From: Micromonosporaceae bacterium
GTDB taxonomy: Bacteria > Actinomycetota > Actinomycetes > Mycobacteriales > Micromonosporaceae
Length of the DNA: 49,239 nt
Reading direction: 5' to 3'
Assembly (NCBI GenBank): GCA_003543035.1
Contig: DPJL01000071.1
Span: 4,280 to 53,518, forward strand
The notes below the pieces were generated by a model. That model was not told the origin of the DNA, ran no database searches, and worked only from the letters and a program-made list of their open reading frames with translations. Both the position numbers and the translations under genes were made by a program. Below are positions 39,184-49,171 of this stretch, piece by piece. How positions within the stretch are numbered: the stretch's first letter is position 1; each line of letters opens with the position of its first letter.

Positions 39184-39386
39184 CGGCGGGCCTCAGCCCT
39201 TATCTCCGGGTCGGCCAGATCGGATCCTCCCCAGATCAGCGGGTTGTCAAAGGCTTCGATGCGCTTGCGGCGCGCGGCCACAAAAGCCAGTGCGTGGTTG
39301 ATGGTGTCCACCTTAGAGTTGGTGCCCAGCTCGCGAGAGGCCGCAGCGAGCAGGTCGTCATCAATGTCTACCGTTGTTCTGCTCAT
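39180..39386 (-). CDS. VapB-type antitoxin
   Basis: This 68-residue protein begins MSRTTVDIDDDLLAAASRELG, the RHH-type DNA-binding N-terminus of VapB antitoxins, followed by a helix and an acidic, toxin-binding tail (NPLIWGGSDLADPEIRAEARR). ATG 39386 gives the usual size; a second in-frame ATG lies 9 bp upstream. A GGCATA/TATGCC palindrome upstream is the expected autoregulatory site. It forms an operon with vapC by GTGA overlap. Confidence 0.9.
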   Translation of the reverse strand: MSRTTVDIDDDLLAAASRELGTNSKVDTINHALAFVAARRKRIEAFDNPLIWGGSDLADPEIRAEARR

Positions 39387-39407
39387 GGCAGCCATGATAT
39401 CGGCGAA

Positions 39408-39422
39408 GGCATACTTTATGCC
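39408..39422. promoter_or_regulatory. vapBC operator palindrome
   Basis: GGCATA-CTT-TATGCC is a perfect 6+3+6 inverted repeat 22 bp upstream of the vapB start. A direct repeat ACTTTATGC occurs at 39413-39421 and 39425-39433. The placement fits autoregulation by VapB/VapBC. Confidence 0.65.
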
Positions 39423-39566
39423 AGACTTTATGCTTGGTCTGGTCCCAGTATGTGGATGTGTGATCAATCTGTGTCTAGTGGCGCCCCGGGGTCTTTAACG
39501 TAGACTCAACAAACCGCCCAGGGCCGACGTCGTCCCATTCCCCCACGCGACGACTAAGGAGGCCCG

Positions 39567-42500
39567 GTGCGCTCTCTTTACGACCCGGCTTACGAACACG
39601 ACTCCTGTGGCGTTGCCTTTGTTGCCGACATTGCCGGCAGACGCTCTCATGGCGTGGTTCAGAAGGGCCTGGCGGCACTGCGCCGCTTGGATCACCGGGG
39701 CGCTAGAGGTGCAGAGACGAACACCGGCGATGGCGCGGGCATCCTCATGCAGGTACCCGACGAGTTCTTCCGCCAAGTCGTGGACTTTGACCTGCCGGAG
39801 CCCGGGGCATATGCCACGGGCCTCGTCTTCCTCCCGGCCAACGGCGCTGACGAGGCTCGCGCGCTGACTGTGCTGGAGAAGTACGCCCTGGTGGAAGGCG
39901 CGCACATCGAGGGCTGGCGCGATCTCCCGATCAACCCCGATGGATTGGGTGCCACCGCGGACGAAGGGCGTCCCCGCATCCGGCAGGTGTTCCTAAGCGC
40001 GCACGCCCTCGACACTGGCGAGCCGCTGACCGGGCTGGAGCTCGAGCGCGTGGCCTATTGCGTGCGGAAGCAGACCGAGCGGGAGACCCGCGAGCGGGGA
40101 GTGGACGCGTATTTTCCGTCGCTGTCCGCCCGGACCATTGTCTACAAGGGGATGCTGACCCCGGATCAGCTGTCGAGCTTCTTCCCCGATCTATCCGACG
40201 AGCGCGTCATCAGTGCCATCGCCCTGGTGCATTCGCGCTTCTCCACCAACACTTTCCCGAGTTGGCCGCTGGCCCACCCGTACCGCTACATCGCCCACAA
40301 CGGCGAGATCAACACGGTCCGGGGCAACGTCAACTGGATGCGCGCTCGCGAGGCACTGCTCGCCAGCCCGCTGCTGCCCGGCAACATGCGCCGGCTGTTC
40401 CCGGTCTGCACCCCGGGCGCCTCGGATTCGGCCAATTTCGACGAGGTGCTCGAGCTGTTGCACCTGACCGGCCGTAGTCTGCCGCACGCCTTGCTGATGA
40501 TGATCCCGGAGGCGTGGGAGAACGACCCGATCATGGACCCCGCCAAGCGGGCCTTCTACCGGTTCCATGCGAGCCTCATGGAGCCGTGGGACGGCCCGGC
40601 CAGCGTTGCCTTCACTGACGGGACCCTTGTCGGCGCCGTGCTCGACCGCAACGGCCTGCGCCCGGGGCGATGGTGGCGCACCGATGACGGTCTCGTCGTG
40701 CTCGGCAGTGAAGCGGGCATGCTCGACCTCGACCCGGCTTCGATCGTGGCGAAAGGACGGCTCGAGCCCGGCAAGATGTTCCTCGTCGACACCGAGCAGC
40801 AGCGGGTCATCGAAGACGATGAGATCAAGCAGGGGCTGGCCGCGCAGCAGCCATATCAGGAGTGGTTGCACGGCGGGCTGATGCACCTCGAGGGGCTGCC
40901 CGAGCGCGAGCACCAGGTGTTCACCCACGAGTCCGTCCAAAGACGACAGCAGACCTTCGGTTACACCGAGGAGGAGCTCAAACTGCTGCTCGCCCCGATG
41001 GCGCGAAGCGGAGCGGAACCCTTGGGCTCTATGGGAACCGACACTCCCATCTCGCCCCTGTCGACGCGGCCGCGGCTGCTCTACGACTACTTCCACCAGA
41101 TCTTCGCTCAGGTCACCAACCCTCCGTTGGACGCGATCCGCGAGGAGATGGTGACCAGCCTTTCGCTAACCATTGGTGCGGAAGGCAATCTGCTCGACCC
41201 TGGCCCGGCGAGCTGTCGTCAGATCGTGTTGCCCTACCCGATCATCGACAACGACGATCTCGCGAAAATCCTGTCCATCAACGAGGACGGGGACATGCCC
41301 GGGTTCAAAGCCGTGCGTGTCTCAGGGCTGTATCCGTTGCGCGACGGCGCATCCGGGCTCAAGAGCCGCCTAGTCGAGATCTGCCGGCACGTCTCGGAGG
41401 CCATCGAAGACGGCGTGCGCATCCTGGTGCTCTCCGATCGGGACAGCACCGCCGATCTCGCCCCGATCCCGTCGTTGCTTTTGACCGCGGCGGTCCACCA
41501 GCACCTCGTCCGCGAGCAGACCCGGACCCAGGTCGCTCTCGTGGTCGAGTCCGGAGACTGCCGCGAGGTCCATCACGCGGCCGTGCTGATCGGCTATGGC
41601 GCAGCGGCGGTGAACCCTTATCTCGCCTTCGAAAGCGTGGAAGACCTGATCTCCACCGGGGCGCTGGGCGGGGTCGGCCCGGAGAAGGCCATCCACAACG
41701 TGGTCAAGGGTCTCGGCAAGGGCATCCAGAAGATCATGTCGAAGATGGGTATCTCGACCGTCTCCTCCTATTGCGGTGCACAGGTTTTCGAGGGCGTCGG
41801 TCTCTCCTCGAAGCTGGTCGAGCGCTACTTCACCGGTACCGCCTCAAAAATCGAAGGCATCGGGCTTGCCGAAGTGCACGCCGAGGTTGCCGCGCGGCAC
41901 TCCGTTGCCTACCCGGCCAACCCGGCAGAGCAGTCGCACCGGCGGCTCGAGGTCGGCGGCGAGTGGCAGTGGCGCCGCGAAGGCGAGGTCCACCTCTTCA
42001 ACCCGGAGACGGTGTTCCTGCTTCAGCACGCCACCCGGTCGGGCCAGTTCGACGTGTTCCAGAAGTACACCGACAAGGTCGACGAGTTGGCCGCCAAAGC
42101 CGGTTCGCTGCGCGGTCTACTTACCTTCGCGGAGACGACGCCCATCCCGCTGGAGCAGGTCGAGCCAGCTGCCGAGATTGTCAAGCGGTTCGCGACCGGC
42201 GCGATGTCCTACGGATCGATCTCCGCCGAAGCCCACGAAACCCTTGCCATCGCTATGAATCGGCTCGGCGGCAAGTCGAATACCGGTGAGGGCGGCGAGG
42301 ACGTCGACCGGCTGCACGACCCGTTGCGGCGCTCTGCGGTCAAACAGGTCGCTAGTGGGCGCTTCGGCGTGACCACCGAGTACCTGGTACACGCCGACGA
42401 CATCCAGATCAAGATGGCGCAGGGGGCCAAGCCGGGCGAGGGCGGGCAGTTGCCCGGCAACAAGGTGTGGCCGTGGATCGCCAAGACCCGCCACGCCACC

Positions 42501-44039
42501 CCGGGTGTCGGCCTCATCTCACCGCCGCCGCACCACGACATCTACTCCATCGAAGACCTGGCACAGCTGGTCTTCGACGTCAAGTGCGTCAACCCTTCCG
42601 CCCGCGTGCACGTGAAGCTGGTGAGCGAAGTCGGGGTCGGGACCGTGGCGGCCGGAGTCGCGAAGCTCAAGGCCGACGTCATCCTGATTTCAGGACATGA
42701 CGGGGGGACAGGTGCCAGCCCGCTCAATTCGCTGAAGCACGCCGGGACGCCGTGGGAGTTGGGGCTGGCCGAGACCCAGCAGACCTTGCTGCTCAACGGT
42801 TTGCGCGATCGGGTGACCGTGCAGGTCGACGGTCAGCTCAAGACCGGCCGGGATGTCATCATCGCGGCACTGCTGGGCGCGGAGGAGTTCGGCTTCGCCA
42901 CGGCTCCGCTGATCGTCGCCGGTTGCATCATGATGCGGGTGTGCCATCTGGACACCTGCCCGGTTGGCATCGCGACCCAGAATCCGGTGCTGCGCGAGCG
43001 GTTCACCGGCAAGCCGGAGTTCGTGGAGAACTTCTTCCTGTTCCTGGCCGAGCAGGTGCGTGTGCAACTGGCTGCGCTCGGATTCAGTACTCTCGATGAA
43101 GCAATCGGCCGGGCCGATCTGCTGGACGTCACGACGGCCAACGACCACTGGAAGGCTCACGGTCTTGATCTGACGCCGATGCTGGCCACCTTCGATGGCG
43201 GGCCACGCAAGCTCCGGGACCAGGACCATCGCCTGGACGAGGCCTTCGATCAGCGACTGCTGCCGCTGTTGACCGGCTCGCCGGAGCGCGCTTCGTTTGA
43301 GGTGCGCAATGTGCACCGCAGCGTGGGCGCGATGCTCGGCGGCGAGCTGGTGCGCCGGTTCGGGGCGCTGCCGGACAACACGATCGATGTCACTCTGCAC
43401 GGGACGGCCGGGCAGTCGTTCGGCGCGTTTCTGCCGCCGGGCGTGACCCTGCGCCTGTGGGGCGATGCCAACGATTACCTGGGCAAGGGCCTGTCCGGCG
43501 GGCGGCTGATCGTACGGCCACCGGAATCGTCGAAATTCGTGGCACAGGACAACATCATCGCCGGGAACACCCTCCTCTATGGAGCGACCGGGGGAGAGGC
43601 GTTCCTGCGCGGCCGTGCGGGGCAACGTTTTGCGGTCCGAAACTCCGGTGCCACAGCGGTGGTCGAAGGACTCGGCGACCACGGTTGCGAATACATGACC
43701 GGCGGCACAGTCGTCGTGCTCGGGCCGACCGGCCGCAACTTCGCCGCGGGCATGTCCGGAGGTACGGCGTACGTGCTCGACCTGGACCCGATGCTGGTCA
43801 ACCGGGAGCTGGTCGACCTGCGCCCGGTGTCCAATCCGGACAGTCTGCGAACCCTGATCCAGCGCCACTATGAGGAGACCGGCTCGGAGGTGGCGGCGAC
43901 CTTGCTGACCTCCTTCGACAGCGGCCGGTTCACCGCAGTGGTCCCCCGCGACTATCAGCGTGTCATCGAGGTCATGCAGAAGGCGCACTCCGAAGGACGC
44001 GACGTGGACGCGGCGGTTATGGAGGTGGCCCGTGCCTGA
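39567..44039 (+). CDS. gltB: Glutamate synthase large subunit
   Basis: This 1490-residue NADPH-GOGAT alpha subunit makes glutamate from glutamine and 2-oxoglutarate. After a short propeptide the class II amidotransferase nucleophile is Cys14 (HDSCGVAFV). The central and FMN-binding synthase domains follow (HDGGTGASPLNSLKHAG), and the iron-sulphur motif is CIMMRVCHLDTCPVG (Cys1120, 1126, 1131). The C-terminal GXGXG-type beta-helix domain has the repeats GGEAFLRGRAGQRFAVRNSG and GTVVVLGPTGRNFAAGMSGG. AAGGAGG lies six nt before the GTG start. gltD starts 8 bp before its stop. Confidence 0.97.
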   Translation: MRSLYDPAYEHDSCGVAFVADIAGRRSHGVVQKGLAALRRLDHRGARGAETNTGDGAGILMQVPDEFFRQVVDFDLPEPGAYATGLVFLPANGADEARALTVLEKYALVEGAHIEGWRDLPINPDGLGATADEGRPRIRQVFLSAHALDTGEPLTGLELERVAYCVRKQTERETRERGVDAYFPSLSARTIVYKGMLTPDQLSSFFPDLSDERVISAIALVHSRFSTNTFPSWPLAHPYRYIAHNGEINTVRGNVNWMRAREALLASPLLPGNMRRLFPVCTPGASDSANFDEVLELLHLTGRSLPHALLMMIPEAWENDPIMDPAKRAFYRFHASLMEPWDGPASVAFTDGTLVGAVLDRNGLRPGRWWRTDDGLVVLGSEAGMLDLDPASIVAKGRLEPGKMFLVDTEQQRVIEDDEIKQGLAAQQPYQEWLHGGLMHLEGLPEREHQVFTHESVQRRQQTFGYTEEELKLLLAPMARSGAEPLGSMGTDTPISPLSTRPRLLYDYFHQIFAQVTNPPLDAIREEMVTSLSLTIGAEGNLLDPGPASCRQIVLPYPIIDNDDLAKILSINEDGDMPGFKAVRVSGLYPLRDGASGLKSRLVEICRHVSEAIEDGVRILVLSDRDSTADLAPIPSLLLTAAVHQHLVREQTRTQVALVVESGDCREVHHAAVLIGYGAAAVNPYLAFESVEDLISTGALGGVGPEKAIHNVVKGLGKGIQKIMSKMGISTVSSYCGAQVFEGVGLSSKLVERYFTGTASKIEGIGLAEVHAEVAARHSVAYPANPAEQSHRRLEVGGEWQWRREGEVHLFNPETVFLLQHATRSGQFDVFQKYTDKVDELAAKAGSLRGLLTFAETTPIPLEQVEPAAEIVKRFATGAMSYGSISAEAHETLAIAMNRLGGKSNTGEGGEDVDRLHDPLRRSAVKQVASGRFGVTTEYLVHADDIQIKMAQGAKPGEGGQLPGNKVWPWIAKTRHATPGVGLISPPPHHDIYSIEDLAQLVFDVKCVNPSARVHVKLVSEVGVGTVAAGVAKLKADVILISGHDGGTGASPLNSLKHAGTPWELGLAETQQTLLLNGLRDRVTVQVDGQLKTGRDVIIAALLGAEEFGFATAPLIVAGCIMMRVCHLDTCPVGIATQNPVLRERFTGKPEFVENFFLFLAEQVRVQLAALGFSTLDEAIGRADLLDVTTANDHWKAHGLDLTPMLATFDGGPRKLRDQDHRLDEAFDQRLLPLLTGSPERASFEVRNVHRSVGAMLGGELVRRFGALPDNTIDVTLHGTAGQSFGAFLPPGVTLRLWGDANDYLGKGLSGGRLIVRPPESSKFVAQDNIIAGNTLLYGATGGEAFLRGRAGQRFAVRNSGATAVVEGLGDHGCEYMTGGTVVVLGPTGRNFAAGMSGGTAYVLDLDPMLVNRELVDLRPVSNPDSLRTLIQRHYEETGSEVAATLLTSFDSGRFTAVVPRDYQRVIEVMQKAHSEGRDVDAAVMEVARA

Positions 44040-45447
44040 CCCGAACGGATTCCTGCGCTTCGAGAGGCGGATGCCCGCACGCCGCCCGGTGCCGGTGCGC
44101 ATCCAGGATTGGCAAGAGGTCTATCCACCGGCGGCGGATTCGCTGGTGCAGGAGCAGGCGACCCGCTGTATGGATTGCGGCATCCCGTTCTGCCATGACG
44201 GCTGCCCGCTGGGCAACCGCATCCCGGATTGGAACGACCTCGTTCGCGGTGGATCGTGGGATCTCGCGCTGGAGTCGTTGCACGCCACCAACAATTTCCC
44301 CGAGTTCACCGGCCGGCTCTGCCCGGCGCCGTGCGAGGCGTCTTGCGTGCTCGGCATCTCGGGCGGGCAGCCGGTCACCATCAAGCAGGTCGAGGTCGCG
44401 ATCGCCGACCGGGCCTCGTTTGAGGCGCAACCGGCTCCGGCCATGTCGGGTCGCTCGGTGGCGATCGTGGGCTCGGGTCCGGCAGGTTTGGCTGCGGCAC
44501 AACAGCTTGCGCGAGCCGGGCACGACGTCACCGTCTACGAGCGCGATGACGCGATCGGCGGACTGCTGCGCTATGGCATCCCCGACTTCAAGCTCGAGAA
44601 GCACCACATCGACCGGCGGGCGGCGCAGCTCTCCGCGGAAGGGGTGCAGTTCCGGACCGGGGTCAACGTCACCTCGGTCGCGGAGCTACGGGAAAGCCAT
44701 GACGCGGTGCTGCTCGCAACAGGCGCGCTGCGCGGCCGCGACGTCAACACGGCCGGTCGCGAACTCGACGGCGTCCATCTGGCGATGGAGCACCTGACCC
44801 AGTCCAACCGCTTCGTCGCGTTCGGCGAGACGCCAACGATCACCGCGGCGGGCAAACACGTGATCATCATCGGCGGGGGTGACACGGGCGCGGACTGCCT
44901 CGGTGTCGCGCACCGGCAGGGCGCCGCCACGGTGACTCAGCTGGACCGCTATCCGCTGCCGCCCTCGGACCGGCTGGAAGAGCGCGATCCCTGGCCCACC
45001 TGGCCGTGGATTTTGCGCAGCTACCCGGCCCACGAGGAGGGCGGGGCACGCGTCTTCGCGGTCGCCGTCGAAGAGTTCATCGGCGACGGCACCAAGGTGA
45101 CCGGGGTCCGGCTCACCGATGTGTTGGTGGAAAACCGTGTCGCCACGCCCGTTCCCGGGACCTCTCGGGTTATCGAGGCTGACCTGGTACTCCTCGCCAT
45201 CGGGTTTGAAGGGACCGACCCATTGCTGCCTTTGTCCGGCCGGGGCACGGTGCCCTGCGGGCCGGATTGGCAGACCGATGCGGACGGCGTGTTCGTCGCA
45301 GGCGACGCGCATCGCGGGGCCTCCCTGATCGTTTGGGCGATCGCTGAAGGCCGGGCGGCCGCCGCGTCGATCCATGCGTATCTCGGTGGGGCGGGTTCGC
45401 TTCCGGCGCCGGTTACGCCTTCCTCGCGTCCTCTGGTCGCGGCCTGA
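44032..45447 (+). CDS. gltD: Glutamate synthase small subunit
   Basis: This 471-residue NADPH- and FAD-binding beta subunit supplies electrons to GltB. The N-terminal iron-sulphur cysteines are seen in RCMDCGIPFCHDGCPLGN (about 43-60) and LCPAPCEASCVLG. The FAD motif VAIVGSGPAGLAAAQQLARAGHDV and the NADPH motif VIIIGGGDTGADCLGVA follow, with the C-terminal FVAGDAHRGASLIVWAIAEGR. The GTG start overlaps gltB by 8 bp. Confidence 0.97.
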   Translation: MPDPNGFLRFERRMPARRPVPVRIQDWQEVYPPAADSLVQEQATRCMDCGIPFCHDGCPLGNRIPDWNDLVRGGSWDLALESLHATNNFPEFTGRLCPAPCEASCVLGISGGQPVTIKQVEVAIADRASFEAQPAPAMSGRSVAIVGSGPAGLAAAQQLARAGHDVTVYERDDAIGGLLRYGIPDFKLEKHHIDRRAAQLSAEGVQFRTGVNVTSVAELRESHDAVLLATGALRGRDVNTAGRELDGVHLAMEHLTQSNRFVAFGETPTITAAGKHVIIIGGGDTGADCLGVAHRQGAATVTQLDRYPLPPSDRLEERDPWPTWPWILRSYPAHEEGGARVFAVAVEEFIGDGTKVTGVRLTDVLVENRVATPVPGTSRVIEADLVLLAIGFEGTDPLLPLSGRGTVPCGPDWQTDADGVFVAGDAHRGASLIVWAIAEGRAAAASIHAYLGGAGSLPAPVTPSSRPLVAA

Positions 45448-45510
45448 CGTTTTTTCGCTTTTCTGCCGCTTCTGGTCACCTGACCGGGAGAAATCTGGAC
45501 AATAGAGGCT

Positions 45511-46299
45511 ATGGATCAGACGTGGCAGAACATGCTCAATTCCCTTGGAACCTGGTCGCTTAAGGTCCTCGGGTTCATTGCCATCTTTGTCGTCGGCTGG
45601 ATCATCGCCAAGATTCTGGGCAACGTGGTGAACCGCGTGCTCGCCCGGGTCGGTTTCAACCGGCTCGCTGAGCGCACCCAGCTACGCCGATGGACGGGCA
45701 GCTATGAGCCGAGTGCGCTGATCGGCAAGCTGGTCTATTACGCGGCGTTGCTGTTCACGTTCCAGATCGCCTTCAACGTGTTCGGGCCCAACCCGGTCAG
45801 TACGCTGATCGACAAGATCATTGCTTGGCTGCCCAGGTTGCTGGTCGCGGCCGTGATCATGGTCGTGGCGATTGCCATCGCCAATGCGGTCTACGACATC
45901 GTGAAGAACGCGCTCGCGCAGTTCAGCTATGGCGACATGCTGGCCCGGATGGCACAGATCGTGATCATCGCGCTCGGCGCAATCGCCGCACTCAACCAGA
46001 TCGGCGTCGCGACCACGGTGACCCTGCCGGTGCTCATTGCCGCGCTCGGCACCATCGGCGGCATCCTGGTCGTCGGCGTCGGTGGCGGCCTCATCGCACC
46101 GATGCGGCAACGCTGGGAACGCATCCTGAACAAGGCCGAAGCCGAGAGCAGCAAGGTCGCCAGCACGCTGCGCGCACCGGACTCGACACTCAAGTCGCCC
46201 GGTGACCGCATGTCTCAGCCTGCCTATTCGGCGGGCAAGGAGACCGAGCGTGACCTGAAGACGGCTGCTGAACGGGCACGGGAGCAAGCGGAGCATTAA
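45511..46299 (+). CDS. CmpX/MscS-like small membrane protein
   Basis: This 262-residue protein has an N-terminal helix (about 15-35), then repeated TM-helix-type segments (about 65-85, 102-125) and a long hydrophobic GGxxxVGVGGGL region (IAALGTIGGILVVGVGGGLIAPMRQRWE). This is the layout of CmpX-like conserved TM-helix proteins related to mechanosensitive channels. The C-terminal 65 residues are charged and helical. Expression is probably monocistronic, with TAGAGGCT close to the ATG. The 161-bp fold-back element follows directly. Confidence 0.82.
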   Translation: MDQTWQNMLNSLGTWSLKVLGFIAIFVVGWIIAKILGNVVNRVLARVGFNRLAERTQLRRWTGSYEPSALIGKLVYYAALLFTFQIAFNVFGPNPVSTLIDKIIAWLPRLLVAAVIMVVAIAIANAVYDIVKNALAQFSYGDMLARMAQIVIIALGAIAALNQIGVATTVTLPVLIAALGTIGGILVVGVGGGLIAPMRQRWERILNKAEAESSKVASTLRAPDSTLKSPGDRMSQPAYSAGKETERDLKTAAERAREQAEH

Positions 46300-46460
46300 G
46301 GGTGTTTCTTGGATCTTCCGGGTGCGAGGCGGAGTCCAGGCGGCGATCCGGCAAGGGTGATCTTCGCTGAATACCGGTGTTGTATTCACAGGCAAAGATC
46401 AGACGCAGCCGGTCGCCGTCTCGACCCGACGCAGCCCCGAGAACGATCCAAGAGACACCC
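46300..46460. repeat. 161-bp fold-back element (MITE-like or structured RNA)
   Basis: Terminal inverted repeats 46300-46315 (GGGTGTTTCTTGGATC) and 46445-46460 match at 15 of 16 positions. An inner pair, TGATCTT...TGAATAC and GTATTC...AAGATCA, flanks a short loop near the middle, so the whole element can fold into one long imperfect hairpin. It starts 1 bp after the CmpX-like stop and contains no convincing reading frame. Clear target-site duplications were not seen. Confidence 0.65.
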
Positions 46461-46468
46461 CCTAGTTG

Positions 46469-48211
46469 TCAGTGCCAGTCGGGCAGGACGACAGCGCAGT
46501 TGTAGACGGGATCGTTGTTGGGCTCCGGGGTGGGCGGGTTCGGATCGGGCTCGCCCGTCAGATCGATCAACGTCCAAGCCGAGGAGGAGTACGCCGCCTG
46601 GGTCTGCGGGGCGTAGAGCTGTGACTCCACGAGTCGGCCGCGTTTAGCCAGCTCAGCCAGGACATGCGCGTGATAGTTGTCCGGGTGATAGCTCAGCCTG
46701 GCGCCACGGATATACCAAACGCGCTTGGCTCCGGCCAGAGCCTTGTCGACCGTCGTCGTGTCGCAGACATGGGCGGGACCAATCAGCCCGACGATCGGCA
46801 GACCGTACTCCTCGCCGTACCACGAGGCGAGGGGCTGGCTGAAGTCATAGACCAAAACGACGTCGCCGGGTTGGAGGCGCTGCTTGACGTCGCGCATGAT
46901 GTCGCGGGCGTTGTCGCGATAGAGCGGTTGCCGAACCTCCTCGTAAGCCGCCACGGCGGCCGGCTTGACCGCGAGCGCCAGCCCGGACAGACCAGCGGCC
47001 AATGCGAAGGCCATGGCTATCGCGGCCGCGGCATTCAGCGGACGGCCGCTGACCTGCCGGCTTAACGCGATCAGTGCTCGGACACCGCCGTCGAGTGCCG
47101 CGACGACCAGAATCAGGGTCGGACCGACCAGGTAAAGCGCCACTCGTTCCTCCAGCGGCAGGCCACCGACTATTGCCGCACCAATCGCAGCGCTGAACAC
47201 TCCGACGAACACCGCGGCCCAGACCGCACGGCCCCGGATCACGAGGGCGGCCACCCCAAGCACCGCGAGGACCAGCGCAACCTGAGGTAGACCCCATCGC
47301 ATCGGGTTGACGATGAAGCCCTCCCACATGCGAGGGAGCCATTGGATGATTTCGACCGGCCCGGCGTGCTCCGGAGGAAAGCCGTTTGGAAAGAAGGAGT
47401 CCTGATCGGACATAAATGCCATCTGCATTCGCAGCCAGGCCTGACCTGCCCCGATGAGCGCCGCCGGCGCCGCGACGAGTGCCGTGGTCATGGCGACCCG
47501 CCAGCGTTTCTCGATACCGGCCAAGAGCGCGACACCGGCCGCTGAGCCCACGACCACCACGAGCGCGCTATAGCTGGCCGGTGTCACGATCGCCATGACA
47601 GCGCTGAGGCCGATCAGGAAACGTCGCTTCAAGGGCCTGCCCCTGGCCGCCACGCCAAACACGCCCATGACGAGCATGATGATCATTGCTACCGCTGCCT
47701 CGACGGAATACTGCTTCAGCTCGCCCGCGTAGTAGTAAAGCTGGGGTGCCAGGGCCAAGAGCACTGCCACCGCCAAGGCGGCCCAGCGGCCTACGCACTT
47801 GTACGCCACGACCGTGGTCAGCACCAGGACAGTGGCGGAGGCGAAGAGTTGGGGAAACTTCATTACCTGTTCATCGCCGCCGAGCACCTTGTAGATCGCA
47901 TGCTCGCCCATGAGCCAGCCGGGTGGCGCGACCTGCGCATATCGCAGCCCACCCAGCGCGAGGCCGGCAAAACCCTTGCCGCGGATATTGACCGCGACAT
48001 AAAGCTCGTCATTCCAGAAACCGCGATCGCTGGCCCAAACGCGGATCTGCCCGAGCACTCCAGCCAGCAGCACGAGGCCGGTCAGCGCCCACCATAGGCG
48101 GTCGGATGTCTTGTGGAGCACCGTGCTGGTGCGCGCGGATTGTTCGCCTTCTGCCTGGTCGACGGGCAAAATGGCGGTCGGCGGCACGGTATCCGTGTGA
48201 GGGGTCGGCAC
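46469..48211 (-). CDS. GT39-like membrane glycosyltransferase
   Basis: This 580-residue polytopic protein has about ten to eleven helices. The first outer loop carries FWNDELYVAVNI (about 65-76), the acidic Asp-Glu motif of GT-C (PMT/ArnT-like) enzymes that use polyprenyl-phosphate sugars, and YAQVAPPGWLMGEHAIYKVLGGDE follows. The C-terminal 150 residues form a soluble extracytoplasmic domain with Cys and Trp. The donor and acceptor are unknown; protein or lipid glycosylation is likely. GTG 48211 gives a cytoplasmic N-terminus before the first helix. Confidence 0.85.
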   Translation of the reverse strand: MPTPHTDTVPPTAILPVDQAEGEQSARTSTVLHKTSDRLWWALTGLVLLAGVLGQIRVWASDRGFWNDELYVAVNIRGKGFAGLALGGLRYAQVAPPGWLMGEHAIYKVLGGDEQVMKFPQLFASATVLVLTTVVAYKCVGRWAALAVAVLLALAPQLYYYAGELKQYSVEAAVAMIIMLVMGVFGVAARGRPLKRRFLIGLSAVMAIVTPASYSALVVVVGSAAGVALLAGIEKRWRVAMTTALVAAPAALIGAGQAWLRMQMAFMSDQDSFFPNGFPPEHAGPVEIIQWLPRMWEGFIVNPMRWGLPQVALVLAVLGVAALVIRGRAVWAAVFVGVFSAAIGAAIVGGLPLEERVALYLVGPTLILVVAALDGGVRALIALSRQVSGRPLNAAAAIAMAFALAAGLSGLALAVKPAAVAAYEEVRQPLYRDNARDIMRDVKQRLQPGDVVLVYDFSQPLASWYGEEYGLPIVGLIGPAHVCDTTTVDKALAGAKRVWYIRGARLSYHPDNYHAHVLAELAKRGRLVESQLYAPQTQAAYSSSAWTLIDLTGEPDPNPPTPEPNNDPVYNCAVVLPDWH

Positions 48212-48301
48212 GGCGCATATGGTCTCAGAGTTTTCTTCATAGTGTGGGACTCAAGTCGCCCTCTTGCGGTCCAGGTCACACCACGGGCTAGGCTTTCCGC
48301 C

Positions 48302-49171
48302 GTGACACGCCGAGCAAAAATCGTCTGTACGCTGGGCCCAGCAACCTGGTCGCCGGAGCGTCTCCGCGGCCTGATCGAGGCCGGCATGGATGTCGCCCGA
48401 ATGAACTTCAGCCATGGTTCGCACGCCGACCATGAGCAGGCTTATCACCGGGTCCGCGAAGCCGCGGAAGCGTCCGGCAAGGCGGTGGCCACTCTGGCCG
48501 ACCTGCAGGGGCCAAAGATCCGCCTCGGCAAGTTCGCCGACGGGCCACACGAGTGGCGGACCGGTGACAGCGTCGTCATCACCAGCGAGGAGATTCTGGG
48601 TACCGCCGACCGGGTCTCCTGCACCTACAAGAAGCTCCCCGACGAGGTAAAGGTCGGCGACAAGCTGCTCATCGACGACGGCAAGGTTGCCGTCGAGGTG
48701 ACGGGTGTTGACGGCCCCGACATCAGATGCCTCGTGATCGAGGGCGGGCCGGTCTCCAACAACAAGGGCGTCTCCCTGCCCAACGTGGCGATCAGCGTTC
48801 CGGCACTGTCCGAAAAGGACATCGAGGACCTGCGTTTCTCGCTGCGCCTTGGCGTCGATTTGATCGCGTTGTCGTTTGTCCGCTCGCCCGACGACATCAA
48901 GCTCGTGCACCAGATCATGCAGGAGGAGGGCGTCCTCCGCCCAGTGATCGCGAAGATCGAGAAGCCGCAGGCGGCGGCCAACGCGGAGGAGATCATCGAC
49001 TCGGCCGACGGCGTGATGATCGCCCGCGGGGACCTCGGGATCGAGCTGCCGATCCAGGAGGTGCCGCTGGTGCAGAAACGCCTGCTGGCGCTGGCCGGGC
49101 GGCGCGCGAAGGTGACGATCACCGCCACCCAGATGCTGGACTCGATGGTGGTCGCGCCGCGGCCGACCCGC
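48302..49171 (+). CDS. pyk: Pyruvate kinase, 3' end missing
   Basis: These are the first 290 residues of pyruvate kinase, which makes pyruvate and ATP from PEP. Visible motifs are RRAKIVCTLGPATWSPERL (3-21), MNFSHGSHADH (about 36-46), the B-domain, ISVPALSEKDIEDLRFSLRLGVDLIALSFVRSPDD, the substrate-binding IAKIEKPQAAAN, GVMIARGDLGIELPIQEVPLVQKRLL (with the Mg-binding acidic residues) and ATQMLDSMVV. Real sequence stops after PRPTR; the frame then reads adapter. Position after the trp-lgt-gltBD block matches other actinobacteria. Confidence 0.96.

Noticed and set aside
42690..44102. A 470-codon minus-strand frame opposite gltB
   Set aside because: It is a shadow of the conserved C-terminal part of gltB.
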